This document shows, in pieces, positions 61,701 through 64,000 of a DNA stretch of 64,000 nucleotides. Both the position numbers and the translations under genes were made by a program. This DNA is from Atrichornis clamosus (lineage: Eukaryota > Chordata > Aves > Passeriformes > Menuridae). The DNA lies in the NCBI GenBank assembly GCA_013400975.1, contig WBMZ01004629.1, forward strand, positions 79,288 to 143,287, in the 5' to 3' direction. The notes under the pieces are model-generated. The model was not told where the DNA came from and searched no databases. It was given only the letters and a program-made list of their open reading frames with translations. The number at the start of each line of letters is the position of its first letter. Position 1 is the stretch's first letter.

Positions 61701-63983
61701 AATCTCATCCTGGAAGAAGGCAAGAACAAACAGCAGGAAATTTCTTGAGAAGCTTTTAATTGCTTTTCATTCCTCAATTTTCTCCTTCCTTCCCACTCAG
61801 AAACAATAATTGCTTGTTTTTTCTTTTTAACTAAAAACAAACGATGAGAAAAACAAGTATTATCCTACTCCAACAGCTGTATGCGATTTACAGCACGTAT
61901 TGAGTATGCCTTTTCATTTTCACCACTTGTCTCACTCAGAGCAAACATAGCAGTCTGCAAGTGTGATCCTAAGAAACCACATAGCACAAAAGCACTGGCA
62001 ATCTTGCACATTTGAGAGAAGTCAGGCTAGGAACTTGTTCTGTTATCTTGTCCACTGCTTGTGAGAGCTGTCTGAGAAACTGTTAGCTTTGTGGATAATA
62101 ACAGGGCTCTGTTGATTGCTGTAGGCTAAGACCTCCTGCTTATGGAAACAATCACTACTTGTCTTATTTTAATCTGATCAGATTGCTGTGACTGCTAGTC
62201 AGTGCACTTCCAGTGGAGAAGAAAGTCTGAATGATTAACATCTCCCCTCAATTTACACCGGGTTATTGCTGGGACTTGCCTGTCCCAGCTCCTCCATCTA
62301 TGCAGATTTGGACCAGGATTTTGTGACTGTTTAAGTGCACTGCACCCCTGGACAGAACAATTATATGACTCAAGGAACCTTTCCTCATTTTATTCCTTTT
62401 TTACCTAGCAGGGTTGACCTGCAGTCATTCCATTTACAGTGGAAGGTATCGATATTTCAGTGCCTAATCAGGCAGCAACTCTTGGTAAGACATTACCTGT
62501 TTGGGACTTAGAAGATTATTTTTTCCTTACCCTACCTCTCATATGGCATCAGTACTGCAATGCTTCATTTTATGAAACTAATAAATTAAAGCTTTCTTTC
62601 CATATTCTGTGGAAAGACAAAAAGTTGTTATTATTCTAGCAAAACCACATTAAAGAGAAAGCTATAGCAACTGGAGTATTCCTGTCATTGCTTAATGAAA
62701 ACCAGAGCATTGCAGTGGAAAACACACTGGGAAGAACAGCTTCAATTAGAGGAAAGGGGAGATTAAAGACCTCTCTTTTATACAACCTAGGGAAGGAATG
62801 TGAAAGAATGGGTTTGAAGAAGGGTCTAATTGAAGGATAAAATGGAAACTGTAAATGCCTTGTGATAAGATCAGTAAGCAGAAACAGTGAAGCCAGTATT
62901 GCTAGGAATATGTATACAAGTTCATAAAACCCCCCAAAGCCAATTCAGTCTGGAACAGGCAGATACAGAGGAAATATCCCAGGAATTGTGAGTATGTAGA
63001 AATCCTATTGGACAAGGACAAAAGGTTTGAAAGGGAAGAATGTAAATAGTTTGAAAAACAATCAAGTATTGTTTGCATTTAAAAAATATTCGCTGGAATG
63101 AGATGAGAGTCAAGAAGATCGAGGTCTTTTCCTGAAGGAGTAATGAATGAAATTTGGTGACTATTATGCACTGAAGATATCACATAAAATTGGTCTTCTC
63201 AACAGGGAAAATCTGCATAGTCAGAAAGATAAAACCTCTTAAACTTGAAACTAATAATACAACGTGTAATATTTCTTCTTAACACATTGTATAAAAAAGC
63301 TTTGACTAAGATAAATATGTTTTTAATTCATTTAAATGGTTAATTCAACTGGGCTAAGAACAAGATCAGGGAGAGAGAAAAGCTGGAAGAAGGAAATTAT
63401 TTCAACTTCAAAGAATGTTCAACTGCATTAACAACAGAAAGAGAAATGGGATACCAAGAAGAGGAGATTTTTTGCAAAGAAGTCCTTGTTCTCCCTACGT
63501 TTCCTGTAACAGGTAAAAGAAATTTAGCCTTTTTGTTTGCTTCTACTCTGATTTTGAGGCAAAGGCTAACCAACCCTTTTTTCACTCCACTGTTGATCTT
63601 TTGGAGAGTGGCTCCACCTGAGCAATCTTCTGCTTTTATGTCAGTGCAGTTTTTTCAGCAATCCCTGGTTTATATCATAGGTTAACTGCTGTTATCTCTT
63701 TTAGTTAGTATTGCCATCTGATACCGCTGACCATTTAATTTATTCCATGAGATGTCCGAATGTATCTGCCCTCTTGAGAGACCATAGATGTCCCATTTCT
63801 TTCTGCTCTTAACTGCCACCTGCCCTGGCTTTGTACCACACATTTGATTTTGTCACTTGGTCTTTTCCACTGTCTGTGCCTGTTCCACCAAGTTTCTTTC
63901 TGTCTCAGCTATTAAAAGCCCTGCAGCTAGCCCAGTATGTGTGCATAGGTAGGTATGTATATACATACATATATTTCATATAT

Positions 63984-64000
63984 TCACAGAATCACAGAAT
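63984..64000 (-). mobile_element. Start of a minus-strand CR1 3' end, cut by the window edge
   Basis: The last bases are 'tcacagaatcacagaat', the same tail signature that opens the CR1 copies at 25.4 and 49.4 kb. It directly abuts an alternating TATG/CATA patch. The body of the element would lie beyond 64000. Confidence 0.85.

Larger units (their letters stand above)
49566..63983. other. Long non-coding stretch, no gene recognised
   Basis: About 14.4 kb of mostly AT-rich DNA. It includes the palindrome at 52043-52062, the exact 65-bp duplication at 52625-52755 and a hairpin at 56421-56442 inside a GC-richer unassigned block (about 56.02-56.65 kb). It also has AT-rich DNA around 60.6-60.8 kb and an alternating TATG/CATA patch at about 63945-63975. 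Weak open frames are discussed under findings. No exon could be defended. Confidence 0.6.

Overview
The window looks like ordinary non-coding nuclear DNA from a bird. The main evidence is a scatter of CR1 LINE fragments. Some end in the typical CR1 3' tail (ATTCTATG-type octamers). Others begin, on the opposite strand, with stacked 'cagaatcacagaat' units followed by the familiar 'ttggaagggaccc' block. There is also one decayed LTR-like copy of a dispersed avian endogenous-retrovirus family and one probable mammal/reptile-age MIR/CORE-SINE fossil. CR1 makes up only a few percent of the window, which fits a compact, repeat-poor avian genome. The background is AT-rich and CpG-depleted, and open frames are short with stops in every frame. 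Nothing suggests a bacterial, phage or plasmid origin.

Layout: 1-2.6 kb is AT-rich single-copy DNA with a poly-T run and a small tandem duplication. 2.64-3.24 kb is the LTR-like remnant. 3.3-13.8 kb is single-copy sequence with the MIR-like fossil at 10.6 kb. 13.79-14.55 kb is a CR1 3' fragment on the plus strand, and 15.97-16.26 kb is a CR1 fragment on the minus strand. 16.3-25.4 kb is single-copy and holds the best regulatory candidate: a CTCF-like motif followed within about 110 bases by a small GC-box/CpG cluster and an E-box (24.46-24.69 kb). A short CR1 lies at 25.43 kb. 25.5-40.0 kb has no recognisable gene, but contains a palindrome, small tandem repeats and several GC-richer unassigned blocks. 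40.05-42.83 kb has three CR1 pieces, two of them in opposite orientations with 5' ends nearly touching. 42.8-64.0 kb is again mostly single-copy, with a 19-bp minisatellite, an exact 65-bp tandem duplication, a perfect 20-bp palindrome, a short CR1 at 49.4 kb, and the start of another CR1 that runs off the right edge.

I found no protein-coding exon, tRNA, rRNA, snRNA or CRISPR array that I would defend. The longer open frames either lie inside or antisense to CR1, or begin at non-ATG codons and have no recognisable domain. The sequence therefore reads as intergenic or long-intron DNA, and there is no set of genes acting together. I did not find a convincing undescribed biological system. The findings are local structural or regulatory oddities, each with the comparison that would settle it.
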